This document shows, piece by piece, positions 26,264-34,911 of a DNA stretch of 42,658 bases (its first letter is position 1; each line of letters starts with the position of its first letter). Source of the stretch: Verrucomicrobiales bacterium (GTDB taxonomy: Bacteria > Verrucomicrobiota > Verrucomicrobiia > Verrucomicrobiales > V1-33). The notes beneath the pieces were generated by a model, which saw only the letters and a program-made list of their open reading frames with translations, had not been told where the DNA came from and made no database searches. Where the stretch lies: positions 1 through 42,658 of the forward strand of contig JAGNEJ010000035.1 of NCBI GenBank assembly GCA_018003315.1, given 5' to 3'. The translations under genes and the position numbers were made by a program.

Positions 26264-28486
26264 TCAGGCTTCCGGTTCCGTTTTCAGGCGGGCAGTTGCC
26301 GGGTTCGGTTCAGCGGGTTTGACCGGGGAGGTGGTTGTGCCGCTTGAACGGCGGCGGCGGCGCTTGTCGCCACCGCCTTTTCCCTTGCGGCTGTCGCTCC
26401 CGTAAACGCTGTCCTTTACATAGGGGTCGCCGTAGTAGTAGTAATAGTAGGAAGCACCGCGTCCCACGGGCAGCCGATTCATCACGATGCCAGCCATGCG
26501 GGCGCCGGATTTTTGCAGCAGTTCAATGGCTCGCTGGATGATGCGGCGGGGCGTTTTTCCAAATCGCAGCACCAGACACACCGCGTGAGCGTGGGGTGAG
26601 AGGTAGAGGGTGTCGCTCACGGCATGGATGGGGGCAGTGTCGAGAATGATCCGGTCGTAATCGGCGAGCAGGGAGGCGAGCAGCTTTGGAAGGCGCGGTT
26701 GGGCGAGCAATTCAGAGGGGTTGGGCGGGCGTCTGCCGGAGGGCAGCAGGGACAGTCCTTCCGTTTCCGTGGAGCGGATGGCACCTTTGGGTTCTTCCAA
26801 GCCGCTCAAGACATCCGACAGGCCGCGGTAGTCCTCCTCGGAACGGATGTCACGGCTCAGGAAGCAGGCGCTGAGCATGGGGCGGCGCAGGTCGGCATCA
26901 ATCAGGAGTGTGCGCAATCCCTGACCGGCCAGTGCCGCCGCGAGATTGAGGGAAGTGAACGTCTTCCCTTCGGAAGGTACCGCACTGGTCACCAGCAGGA
27001 GACGCCGGTTGGTCTCCTCGCCCAGCAGGGAAAGGGCCGCTCGCAGGGAGCGGAAGGCTTCGGATTGGGAGCTGCCGGGGTCGGATTCCAGGACCGGCAC
27101 GGAGGATTCCTTCAGGTCCTTGCATTCTGGAATGGCTGCCAGCACCGGCAGTTCAAGTTCGGATTCCGCCTGATCCACCGTGCGGATGGATGCGTCCAGG
27201 CGGTCGATGAGCAGGATGATGCCCACGCCCAGTGCCAGGGCGAGCAGGCCGGCGATGGCCAGCGTTTTCGTGCGGTTGGGACGCACTGGCAGGGGGTTGA
27301 CCAGAGCGGGTTCGATGATCCGGTATTTGTTCTTCAACAGATCCGGGTTGATTTCCATTTCCTTGTTGGAGGTAAGCAGGGAGGCGTAAATGTCGCGGTC
27401 CGCCTTGAGCTGTTCCTTCATCAGATTATACGGAATCAGCTTTTTATTCAGGACGAGCAGCGCCTGGTTTTCATTGGCCAGCATTTTCTCCACTTTGTCG
27501 CGGTTTTCCTGCAGGGTTTTGAACTGCTGCTGAAGGCTGTCTCCCGCCTTGCCCACTGCGGCATGCAGTTTGCCGTCCAAATCCTGGAGCTGGGCATGTG
27601 CCGCGATAAATTTTGGATGTTTGGGACCGTAGCGTTCCTTCAAGGCTTCAAAGGCACTCTGCTGCTTGGTGATTTCCAGGCGCAGCGCCGCCACTTCGGT
27701 AAGGGTGTTCACGCTTTCCAGTTTCAGCATGGCTTCCACATCCTTGGGATCGGTCCGCTGCAGCGTGGCCAGGTCGGTTTCCAGCACCGCAATGCGCACT
27801 TTGGATTCAGCAGCCTGCTTGTCGAGATCCCGAATCCGGGTATTGAGCAGCATCTGGCTTTCTTCCGCAGAAATGGCATCATTTTTCGAGGGCCAGTCGG
27901 CAATCGCCTTTTCCGCTTCGTCCAGTTTGAGCTTGAGCCGCTCCACCTCCTTTTGCAGGGGGGATTTCATCTTGGCAATGTCATCGACTTTGGCCTGCTG
28001 TTTGGCCTTGAGAAATTCGGAAAGCACCGTATCCGCCACCAGCCGGGCTTTTTCAGGGTCGGCATCTTCCGCAACGACATCGATGATCCGCGTGCCGCGG
28101 CGCAGGGAGACCGTCAACTGACTCCGGGTCGTGGCTGCCAGCGAGCTTTCCATCACCGCAGAAACCTTGCCGGTGGGGTCCTTCGAAGCCCATTCCGCCG
28201 TCAATCCGGTGGCTTCCGCGGTCGCCAGCATGACCGCGTTGCCGGTCATGGCCTGCACGTCGGTGTTCAGGGAATCCAAGCCGGTGTAGCGTTCATTCTG
28301 AATGGTGCCAACTTTGTCGCCCAGCGGGTTGATGGTGGAATCCTCCACTTCCAGGGCGGCCCGGGAAGCATAGATGGGAGTCTGCTGGCTGAGCCAGGCC
28401 CAGGCTCCGCCCAATCCGGCGGCCACGAGTAGGACCATGATCCAGGAATTTCGCAGAAAAAGGAACAGATAGCGCTGAAAATGCAT
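26264..28486 (-). CDS. Wzc-like polysaccharide co-polymerase and tyrosine autokinase (740 aa)
   Basis: Inner-membrane chain-length regulator fused to a BY-kinase. TM1 at about 14-33, periplasmic Wzz domain with long coiled coil (about 165-360), the Pro-rich motif NPLPVRPNRTK, TM2 at about 409-427, then the kinase: Walker A SAVPSEGKT (501-509), Walker A' LLIDADLRRP (527-536), Walker B IILDTAP (613-619). The C-terminal tail has six consecutive tyrosines (680-685) plus Y689 and Y695, followed by a Gly/Lys/Arg-rich stretch with five arginines. Phosphorylation cycles of the Tyr cluster control polymer length. It ends an operon with the Wza-like and barrel genes. Confidence 0.95.
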   Translation of the reverse strand: MHFQRYLFLFLRNSWIMVLLVAAGLGGAWAWLSQQTPIYASRAALEVEDSTINPLGDKVGTIQNERYTGLDSLNTDVQAMTGNAVMLATAEATGLTAEWASKDPTGKVSAVMESSLAATTRSQLTVSLRRGTRIIDVVAEDADPEKARLVADTVLSEFLKAKQQAKVDDIAKMKSPLQKEVERLKLKLDEAEKAIADWPSKNDAISAEESQMLLNTRIRDLDKQAAESKVRIAVLETDLATLQRTDPKDVEAMLKLESVNTLTEVAALRLEITKQQSAFEALKERYGPKHPKFIAAHAQLQDLDGKLHAAVGKAGDSLQQQFKTLQENRDKVEKMLANENQALLVLNKKLIPYNLMKEQLKADRDIYASLLTSNKEMEINPDLLKNKYRIIEPALVNPLPVRPNRTKTLAIAGLLALALGVGIILLIDRLDASIRTVDQAESELELPVLAAIPECKDLKESSVPVLESDPGSSQSEAFRSLRAALSLLGEETNRRLLLVTSAVPSEGKTFTSLNLAAALAGQGLRTLLIDADLRRPMLSACFLSRDIRSEEDYRGLSDVLSGLEEPKGAIRSTETEGLSLLPSGRRPPNPSELLAQPRLPKLLASLLADYDRIILDTAPIHAVSDTLYLSPHAHAVCLVLRFGKTPRRIIQRAIELLQKSGARMAGIVMNRLPVGRGASYYYYYYGDPYVKDSVYGSDSRKGKGGGDKRRRRRSSGTTTSPVKPAEPNPATARLKTEPEA

Positions 28487-28534
28487 GTCGGAGAGGGGTT
28501 GACGGGGGTGAAGAGAGGGGCGGGAAGGGATGCC

Positions 28535-29119
28535 TTACAGGAGGCTTTTGGGAATGCGGATGGTGTCTCCAGGCTGGACATAAACCGCTGGCAGATCCTT
28601 GTCCTTGAGGTTGACTTCGATTTCTTGGTCGCGGCCTGCCCGCTTGATGAAGGCCCTGCCCTCCTTTGCCATCTTGGTGAAGCCGCCGGCATAGATGATC
28701 GCCTGCTGCACGGTCAGCCGCTCTCCCTGCGGCATGACGTAGCGCGCCGGCTTGTTGACCTCGCCGCCGATGGTGTAGAAATGCTTCACGTAATCCACCA
28801 TCGCCACCGTCACGCTGGGCTTGACCAGATAGCCGTCCTTGTAGCGGGTCTCGATGACGCGGGCCGCTTCCGTGCAGGTCATGCCCGCCACGGAAACTTC
28901 CCCGATGAGGTTAAGGGAAATTTTACCCTCCTTGCTCAGCACGGCCTTCGGTGTGGACAGGTCGTCCTCCTGGTAAACGTTGACCATCACGCTGTCTCCG
29001 GGAGCCAGCTTGTGATCCGTTTCCTGTGCCGTCAGGAGGGGAAGCGGAAGGCACCAGAGGAACCAGGCTGCTGCGCAGACCAGGAAATGTCGCAGGGAGG
29101 TTTTGAATGATGATTGCAT
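28535..29119 (-). CDS. Polysaccharide export protein, Wza-like (194 aa)
   Basis: Periplasmic/outer-membrane export protein. A signal peptide (1 to about 32, ending LLTAQE) precedes the Poly_export domain (HKLAPGDSVMVNVYQEDDLSTPKAVLSKEGKISLNLIGEVSVAG) and one SLBB domain (HFYTIGGEVNKPARYVMPQGERLTVQQAIIYAGGF). No lipobox Cys is seen at the cleavage site, unlike E. coli Wza, and the length is about half of Wza, so it may need the adjacent barrel protein for the outer-membrane pore. The frame extends to 29155; the ATG at 29119 begins the signal peptide. It is 48 bases before the Wzc-like gene. Confidence 0.92.
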   Translation of the reverse strand: MQSSFKTSLRHFLVCAAAWFLWCLPLPLLTAQETDHKLAPGDSVMVNVYQEDDLSTPKAVLSKEGKISLNLIGEVSVAGMTCTEAARVIETRYKDGYLVKPSVTVAMVDYVKHFYTIGGEVNKPARYVMPQGERLTVQQAIIYAGGFTKMAKEGRAFIKRAGRDQEIEVNLKDKDLPAVYVQPGDTIRIPKSLL

Positions 29120-29151
29120 GGCGAGTGGGGGGAGGGATCGAAGGTGCGGCG

Positions 29152-30882
29152 TCAAAAAGCGACGCCGAATTGGATGCCGCAGCGGTTGCTAGTGTAGTTC
29201 AGGACGTCCGTCTCGCCCTCATTCCTGCGGTATTCATAATACAGGGAAACCGAAGTGGTGGCGGACGGGGCAAAGCCGAGTCCTACCCGGCCATACCAGA
29301 GGCTCTGGCTTTGATCCACCTGCTGGGCCAGACCGGATACGGTGGATTGGTCTGCGTTGTAGTCATAGCCTGCCATCAGGCTCAAATTCCACCGGTCGCC
29401 GATGCGCTGGTCCACGCCCAACTGCACCGTGGTCCTGTCGGAGGAGGATCCATACACCGAGGCGGAGCCAACCATGAATTTGCTGGCCCGCAGTGTCAGG
29501 GCGGTTCGCTCCCGCATCAGGTAACGGGCATTGAGGGAGAAAACAAAATTTGTTTCCGAGTCGGTGACATCACGTTGGTCGGCGGTAGCAGCCACTTCCG
29601 CCTGCTGTTTGCGATAAGCCGCAAGCTGCGCCTGGTAAGCCTGTTGCTGCGCCCGGTAGGCCGTTTCCAGGGCCTGTTGGTCCTGCGGAGTGGTGCCCTG
29701 GTTCGGAGTGGGGGCCACCGGCGCTACCGGTTCTGGTCCGACTTGTGGACGGCGGTCCTCCGGTGCCTGTGCTTGGTCATATTGGCGGAAATCCAAGCCA
29801 AACTCTCCGGACAAGCTCAGGCGTCCGGTGGCCTCGTAATTGACCGTCATCAGCGCCTGTTGATACGTCTGGTTGGCATTCGTCTCCGCATCCAGTTGCC
29901 CCACTGCCCAGGAAAATCCCAGCGTCGTCCGCCCGCTGAATGCATAGGTGGCCCCCAGCCGGGCCTGGTAGTCGGTGGAGGAATTGAGCGTCTCATAGGT
30001 TTCCGACCGGTAAGACAGACCGGAGGTGAGGTGCGTGCGGCCGCCCAGTTCGTAAGCCAGCGAGGCGGTGAGATTCAGGATGTCGCGGTCCTCCTGCTGG
30101 CGGGCACGGTTGTCTCCGGCGGATGCCGGGTCCATGGCCGTGGCAATGTGGCCGAAGGTGCCGGTGAAGCTGGAATGGAGTCGGCTGAATGCATGGGCGG
30201 CAGTCAGACTGGCATCGTGATTCACCCCGTTCAGGTCGGAGTGGTCCAGATAAAAAAACGCGGTAGCCCGGTAATGCAGGGCCAGGGAGTTTTCGCTCCC
30301 TTCGCCGAGCAGCCAGGAAAGTGAACCGATGGCCTGCAGGGCCACATCGGATTGCTTGTTGCGCAGGGCTTCGTAGGCCCGGTCTTCGGCCTCGGCCATT
30401 TTTTCCGCTTCCTTGGCTGCAGTTTCAGCAGCCTTTTGTGCAGCAGCCTGTGCCTGTTTCTGGGCAGGACTTAACTGTCCACTGGTGACCGTGGCGGTTG
30501 TTGCAGACGCAGGTTCGACCACGCGTTTCGGACGTGATACGTGGTCCGGTGTCCCATAGAGATTGTCGTCAAACATCGCACCCAGACCAAATTCAAGCCG
30601 CAGGGATTTCGGTAAAAAACGGCTTTTGGACAGTTCCTGCTCCATTGCCTTCATCGCCTCCTGCGGAACCTCACTGCTCATTTCCTCCGGCACCGCCAAA
30701 TCCACGCTGCCATCCTTCAAAAACATGCTCCCGTCCGGCAGCAGGTCCCCCGCCTGTCCGGAAATGTCCTCCAGCATCATGGGCAGCGCCGGTTCCACGG
30801 CTTCCTGGGCAGCCCCAGTCCCAGCCCACAGGAAACCCAAAAGGCTGCCTGGCACGAGACGGAGCAGACGGTTTGTTGACAT
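29152..30882 (-). CDS. Outer-membrane beta-barrel protein of the EPS operon (576 aa)
   Basis: Signal peptide at 1-25 (MSTNRLLRLVPGSLLGFLWA), then a long run of alternating hydrophobic strands such as LTASLAYELGGRTHLTSGLSYR, ending in GIQFGVAF with a terminal Phe, the usual outer-membrane assembly signal. Two Ala/Gln-rich helical insertions are present: 139-175 and 396-436. The protein resembles BBP2/EpsL-type barrels that accompany EPS export genes. The frame continues to 31044, but the ATG at 30882 starts the signal peptide. Its stop is 32 bases upstream of the Wza-like start, so it is the first gene of the barrel-wza-wzc operon. Confidence 0.82.
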   Translation of the reverse strand: MSTNRLLRLVPGSLLGFLWAGTGAAQEAVEPALPMMLEDISGQAGDLLPDGSMFLKDGSVDLAVPEEMSSEVPQEAMKAMEQELSKSRFLPKSLRLEFGLGAMFDDNLYGTPDHVSRPKRVVEPASATTATVTSGQLSPAQKQAQAAAQKAAETAAKEAEKMAEAEDRAYEALRNKQSDVALQAIGSLSWLLGEGSENSLALHYRATAFFYLDHSDLNGVNHDASLTAAHAFSRLHSSFTGTFGHIATAMDPASAGDNRARQQEDRDILNLTASLAYELGGRTHLTSGLSYRSETYETLNSSTDYQARLGATYAFSGRTTLGFSWAVGQLDAETNANQTYQQALMTVNYEATGRLSLSGEFGLDFRQYDQAQAPEDRRPQVGPEPVAPVAPTPNQGTTPQDQQALETAYRAQQQAYQAQLAAYRKQQAEVAATADQRDVTDSETNFVFSLNARYLMRERTALTLRASKFMVGSASVYGSSSDRTTVQLGVDQRIGDRWNLSLMAGYDYNADQSTVSGLAQQVDQSQSLWYGRVGLGFAPSATTSVSLYYEYRRNEGETDVLNYTSNRCGIQFGVAF

Positions 30883-31624
30883 GGAATGGGGATGGAAAGG
30901 GAAAATGGGGTGAGGCGAATCTGCGAAGACGTTGCAGAAAATGCCTTGGGGTGGGGAGTGGCAGGCAGTCGATAGGTTCGGGAACTTCAGGAAACCCAAC
31001 GCCGGGGACGCGCGGCCTCGGGAAGGTGACGCCATTATGTTCACGACTCAAGAAGATTTGTGCGATCCAGGTTGGATCAGATGATATCCACCAACGATGG
31101 GGAACCCCGCCCCTGCGCCAAGAGTTGGTGCTGCCTCTCGGCGTCAACGGCAAGATTTCCCTTGGATTAATAAGAAATTTTTTTTGAATTGTTACACGAA
31201 TAATTAAAAAAACCCGGGCAATCTCCGAGTTAATATGAAAATTACGGTTTCCTTATGAGAAAAAGCACACCGATTGTCGAAGGCAACAAGTCACGGCCGT
31301 TTCGGCAGTCGGCTCCACCGGCAATGAACCGCAAGGAAATTCACCCGCAGACCAACAAAGGATCTGGCTCCTGCTGCTGATGGGTGAATGATACTGGAGC
31401 TGACAAAAACGGGATAACCCGAGGCTCCTCGGGGCGGGAAAGCAGAAACAGAAAGGCCGTGCCCTGCTTGATGTGCATTGGCAAAGCATGATGAAAATCA
31501 ACCGCAACGCATTCAAGGAAACCCTGTGGCGAAAGCCAGGAGCCGCTGAATTCCGAAAAAACCTCAAAAAAAAACTTGACCCGATTTTGCCGAACCACTA
31601 ACCTTTCGCCCAAATCAAACCACC
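30883..31624. promoter_or_regulatory. Divergent intergenic region between EPS export operon and secreted-peptide gene
   Basis: 742 bases without a convincing long gene. 31165-31260 is strongly AT-rich (TTTTTTTT and AATTAAAAAAA runs), the likely promoter zone for the minus-strand export operon. A small hairpin CCCGAG-gctc-CTCGGG lies at 31418-31433. The sequence just before 31625 should hold the promoter of the 49-residue peptide. Short frames here look like noise. Confidence 0.5.
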
Positions 31625-31774
31625 ATGAAACAACCCTCGAAAATCATTATCACCCTGATCGGAATCGCCGTTGCCCTCGCGGCAGCAAGTTCCGCCACGG
31701 CCGGAAACCGCCGGGCTCCCAGTACGCCGGTGATCATCACCAGCCCGACGGGAATCATCGTCAGCCACTCCTAG
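31625..31774 (+). CDS. Small secreted peptide (49 aa), unknown
   Basis: ATG at 31625, TAG at 31772-31774. The protein starts MKQPSKIIITLIGIAVALAA, a textbook signal peptide (n-region Lys, hydrophobic core, small residues), with probable cleavage after SSATA. The mature part is only about 23 residues (GNRRAPSTPVIITSPTGIIV then SHS), basic at the front and rich in Ile, Val, Thr and Pro. I know no family. It lies 114 bases before the PEP-CTERM gene in the same direction, in the surface-matrix region. Codon use is normal for the window. It could be a peptide secreted with the matrix; this is inference. Confidence 0.6.
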   Translation: MKQPSKIIITLIGIAVALAAASSATAGNRRAPSTPVIITSPTGIIVSHS

Positions 31775-31888
31775 TCAACGATACGTGCGAGGCTGCCTGG
31801 AAAAACCAACCGTGCATTCCCAAAACAGGTTCGCCCCAGCATCTCGCGTCACGATCAGAATTCACCATCATCCTTCCAAGAACTCGAC

Positions 31889-32731
31889 ATGAGAATTTCC
31901 TTTGCAATGATTGCCAGCGCTGCCCTCTGCACGGTCGGGTCGGCGCTTGCCGCTTCCTTTACCACCGGTAATTTCGGTGCCTACAATACTAATACCGGCG
32001 AAGACTTGGTCGGCCAGCAGGGCTGGACGTCGCCGAGCTACACCGATGACCTGTCCATCTCCACCGGAACCGGCGGTTCGTGGAATGGAAATGCCGCATT
32101 CCGGGTGGGAGGGCTTTATGCCCAGCCGCCCTCGATGAATACGGACATCAACCACAGTCATGCGGACAATTTGGCCGGGACGACGTTCTCCGTCAATTTT
32201 TCCATCTTCAACAGTCAGCAAGCGGAGTTCTACAATGGCGACATCGCCAATATCACGGACCCTGCCATCTTCGGCGGTCGTGACAAGTTTGGTTGGTCCA
32301 TTCGGGATGGGTCCAACAACCAGCTCTGGCGCTTGGCATTCGAACCTGCCACGTTGGCGGACCGCATGGAAATTGTGTGGTATGATCCTTCCAACACACG
32401 AAACACCATTCCGCCGGCCCCGGGCTGGGACATCATCAATGGCGAAGCCTACACGCTGAATGTGACCTTTACCCAGAGCGGTGCGAACGCCACGTTCGCA
32501 GCGACGTTGAACTCGCTGAGTTTCGGCGGCACGCTCACCGGCCAAGGGGCAGCCCAGATCGCCGATTTCGGGGCTGACTACGATGTCGGTGGGGGCAATA
32601 CGGCTGCAGCCGGATCAAACTACATGATTTTCAACCAGCTTACGGTGATTCCTGAACCGACGGCGTCTGTGCTAGCCGCTCTGGGAGGATTGATGCTGTT
32701 CGGCCGCCGCCGCGCAGCGAAGCAGGCGTAA
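31889..32731 (+). CDS. PEP-CTERM sorting-signal protein (280 aa)
   Basis: Secreted protein with a signal peptide (1 to about 21, MRISFAMIASAALCTVGSAL) and a C-terminal PEP-CTERM signal: VIPEP near residue 255, a short hydrophobic helix (TASVLAALGGLMLFG) and GRRR. Such proteins are processed by an exosortase and are linked to EPS matrices; no exosortase is in the window. The 230-residue body is Gly/Asn/Thr-rich, consistent with a beta-sandwich. It is paralogous to the N-terminal half of the next gene. Position between EPS export genes and the sugar transferase supports a matrix role. Confidence 0.9.
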   Translation: MRISFAMIASAALCTVGSALAASFTTGNFGAYNTNTGEDLVGQQGWTSPSYTDDLSISTGTGGSWNGNAAFRVGGLYAQPPSMNTDINHSHADNLAGTTFSVNFSIFNSQQAEFYNGDIANITDPAIFGGRDKFGWSIRDGSNNQLWRLAFEPATLADRMEIVWYDPSNTRNTIPPAPGWDIINGEAYTLNVTFTQSGANATFAATLNSLSFGGTLTGQGAAQIADFGADYDVGGGNTAAAGSNYMIFNQLTVIPEPTASVLAALGGLMLFGRRRAAKQA

Positions 32732-32799
32732 TGACCTTGTTTGCCCTCCGCCATCACTGTGGCAGTCAGGCCCGGTGGTCGTGAACAGTGGGAGTTTGT

Positions 32800-34545
32800 A
32801 TGCGCTTTGGATGTGACATTCCAGCCGCAGGCGCAGTGTTTTGCCGCTGGGCTGCTGTGCTGTGGATGTTAACTTCCGCCACGGTGTCCCAGGCGGCACC
32901 ATTGGTGACGGGTGTTTTTCCCAAGCCCTATCTCACCGGGCCAGGTGACGATTTATCCGGCCAGCTTGGCTGGTCGGGGAATGATCCCGCGGATGATCTC
33001 AGTTTCTTTGTCCGCTGGAACGGGTCACTCGCTGGGGCAGTGGGCGGGTATTTTTCCACACCCACCCTGCGCCATGCTGATTTCCAGCACGGCTGCGGAG
33101 AGCCGCTGGCAGGGATCACCTTTCGCGTGGATCTTGCTTTCATCAACAGCGGCGCCTGTGAACCCGGGCAAACTCCAGGAATCGACTGTTTTCCCGGACG
33201 GGATGCTTTTGGCTGGACCTTTCGGGATGCAGGCGGTGCGGAACTGATGCGGGTTGCTTTCGAACCGACTCCCCTCAACCGCATGGAAATCGTCTGGTAT
33301 GACGGGTCCGGCACCCGCATTTCCACGGATAAAGATTTGTTTTACGGGGCCACCTATTCCCTGAGCGTTCACTTTGAGGCAGTGGGTCCGGACATTGTGT
33401 TCAATGCAGCCATCCACAGCGGCTCCACCCTTTCGTTTCAAGGCACCCTTGCGGGCAAAAGCGGCGCAACGCTGGATTCCATTGGTTTTGATTTCGACGT
33501 GAGCGGTGCCACTCCTGGCGAGGCCGGTGACAACATGATGGTTTTTAACCGACTGAGCGTCATCCCCGAACCAGCCGTGCAAGCGCCCTCACCCTCCACA
33601 CTGGTCGTGGCGGAAATCAACTGCCAGCCGCCGCCACCCTCCGTTGCAGAAGCGATCTCGCCGGTTCCCACAGCCAGCGATTTCGAATTCGTGCGGCTGC
33701 TCAACGTCGGATCCACTTGGCTGGACCTCCGCCAGTTGCGCTTCACCGGCGGCATGAGTTTCGACTTTTCCAAGGCGGATGTTCTGCTCTTGCCGCCGGG
33801 TGCCTACGTAACCGTGGTGAAACGCCAACTGGTCTTTGAGCGGCGCTATGGTTCCGCTGGAATTGGAAACATTGCGGGACAGTTTTCCGGAACGTTGAAC
33901 GATGCCGGGCAGACCATCTCCCTCGAATGGGGTGATCCAAATCTTGGTCCGACTTCCATCCTTCATCGCTTTGCCTACGGCGGCGCACCGCTCTGGCCTG
34001 CCGGAGCCGCGGGGTTCGGTCCCACCCTCTTGTTGAAAAACCCGGACCTCGCCCCCGATCCGGCAAATCCGCAACACTGGACTGCCAGCGCGCATCCAGG
34101 AGGGCAGCCCGGAGGAATGCCTCATCCTTTGGATTATGACGGCTGGAGGGCGCTGTGTTTTTCGATCGCAGAGACTCAAAACGACTTGATTTCCGGGCGA
34201 TCCGCGGACCCCGACGGAGACGGAATGACCAACGAACTGGAATGCATCCTCGGATCCATTCCGCGCCTCTGGGACGATGCCACACAGATCGTCAGTCCCG
34301 GCATGTTCCAGCAGTTGGGAGAAACATTTCTTGCTCTGGATTACCGACTCCAGCCGGGCATCACCGGATTGACTCTGGTCCCGGAAGTATCCACGGATTT
34401 GACGAATTGGAATCACGAGCCTGCCGATCTCGTCATCCTGTCGGGACCACTCAGCCAGCCCAATGGCACCATCTCGTGGAAAGTCAGAGATGCGATACCT
34501 CACCAGACGAGTCACCGGCGGTTTCTCCGGGCTTCCGTCCAGTAG
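32800..34545 (+). CDS. PEP-CTERM-derived multidomain secreted protein, anchor lost (581 aa)
   Basis: Start ATG at 32800 is preceded by GGGAG with a 5-base spacing; a GTG at 32788 is also open. Residues about 30-255 are a paralogue of the preceding PEP-CTERM protein (shared GRDxFGWxxRD, AFEP, RMEIVWYD, GEAxxNxMxxFNxLxVIPEP). The VIPEP motif is kept at about 254-258 but is not followed by a helix and Arg box. Instead come a lamin-tail-like domain (about 266-420, starting VVAEINCQPP), a Ca-binding-like segment (SADPDGDGMTNELE), and a C-terminal module (GLTLVPEVSTDLTNW). Function unknown; a non-anchored matrix protein is plausible. Confidence 0.82.
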   Translation: MRFGCDIPAAGAVFCRWAAVLWMLTSATVSQAAPLVTGVFPKPYLTGPGDDLSGQLGWSGNDPADDLSFFVRWNGSLAGAVGGYFSTPTLRHADFQHGCGEPLAGITFRVDLAFINSGACEPGQTPGIDCFPGRDAFGWTFRDAGGAELMRVAFEPTPLNRMEIVWYDGSGTRISTDKDLFYGATYSLSVHFEAVGPDIVFNAAIHSGSTLSFQGTLAGKSGATLDSIGFDFDVSGATPGEAGDNMMVFNRLSVIPEPAVQAPSPSTLVVAEINCQPPPPSVAEAISPVPTASDFEFVRLLNVGSTWLDLRQLRFTGGMSFDFSKADVLLLPPGAYVTVVKRQLVFERRYGSAGIGNIAGQFSGTLNDAGQTISLEWGDPNLGPTSILHRFAYGGAPLWPAGAAGFGPTLLLKNPDLAPDPANPQHWTASAHPGGQPGGMPHPLDYDGWRALCFSIAETQNDLISGRSADPDGDGMTNELECILGSIPRLWDDATQIVSPGMFQQLGETFLALDYRLQPGITGLTLVPEVSTDLTNWNHEPADLVILSGPLSQPNGTISWKVRDAIPHQTSHRRFLRASVQ

Positions 34546-34911
34546 GTGGTGCAGATGCCCTGAAGAAACCGCCACCCTCCGGGAAGCGATGCTGAGCGGA
34601 ATCGAAAACTTTTTGAAAAAAGCATGTAACCTTTTGCAGAAAATGAGGTAGTCATACACGAGCGGAATTGCTTTCCGATTTTGTCCGCTTTAACCCAAAC
34701 CCCCCCAGATTTCGCCGCGACCAGAAGCTGTTCCGTCGAACCGACTACCCAATCATTCCGCGGCGAAGCAAAGAACTTGCTGAAACAGGATCAAGTTCGG
34801 GAGGAAAATTCTCCCGACTAGCCTCGAATTTCGGCAGGAACCTTTGTCCCGAGGTTTCTGATTTGGCAACGCAGGACTCGACGAAAGTTTTTGGCATTGC
34901 GCCATACCAAA
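34546..34911. promoter_or_regulatory. Intergenic region upstream of the initiating sugar transferase
   Basis: 366 bases with no gene. A perfect CGGGAG-gaaaatt-CTCCCG hairpin is at 34798-34816 but lacks a T run. AT-rich patches near 34600-34680 may carry the promoter of the sugar transferase; I cannot fix -35/-10 boxes. Confidence 0.4.

Noticed and set aside
26335-28432. 602-codon plus-strand frame opposite the Wzc-like gene
   Set aside because: Composition (Gly/Phe/Gln/His-rich) is that of an antisense reading of a coiled-coil gene; the minus-strand protein has all family motifs.
29581-29590. GGCGGTAGCA as an ops element
   Set aside because: It lies inside the barrel gene on the strand opposite to transcription and lacks the final T of the ops pattern.
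31255-31380. 41-codon plus-strand frame starting MRKSTPIVEG
   Set aside because: No ribosome-binding site, no domain, and random composition in the promoter region.
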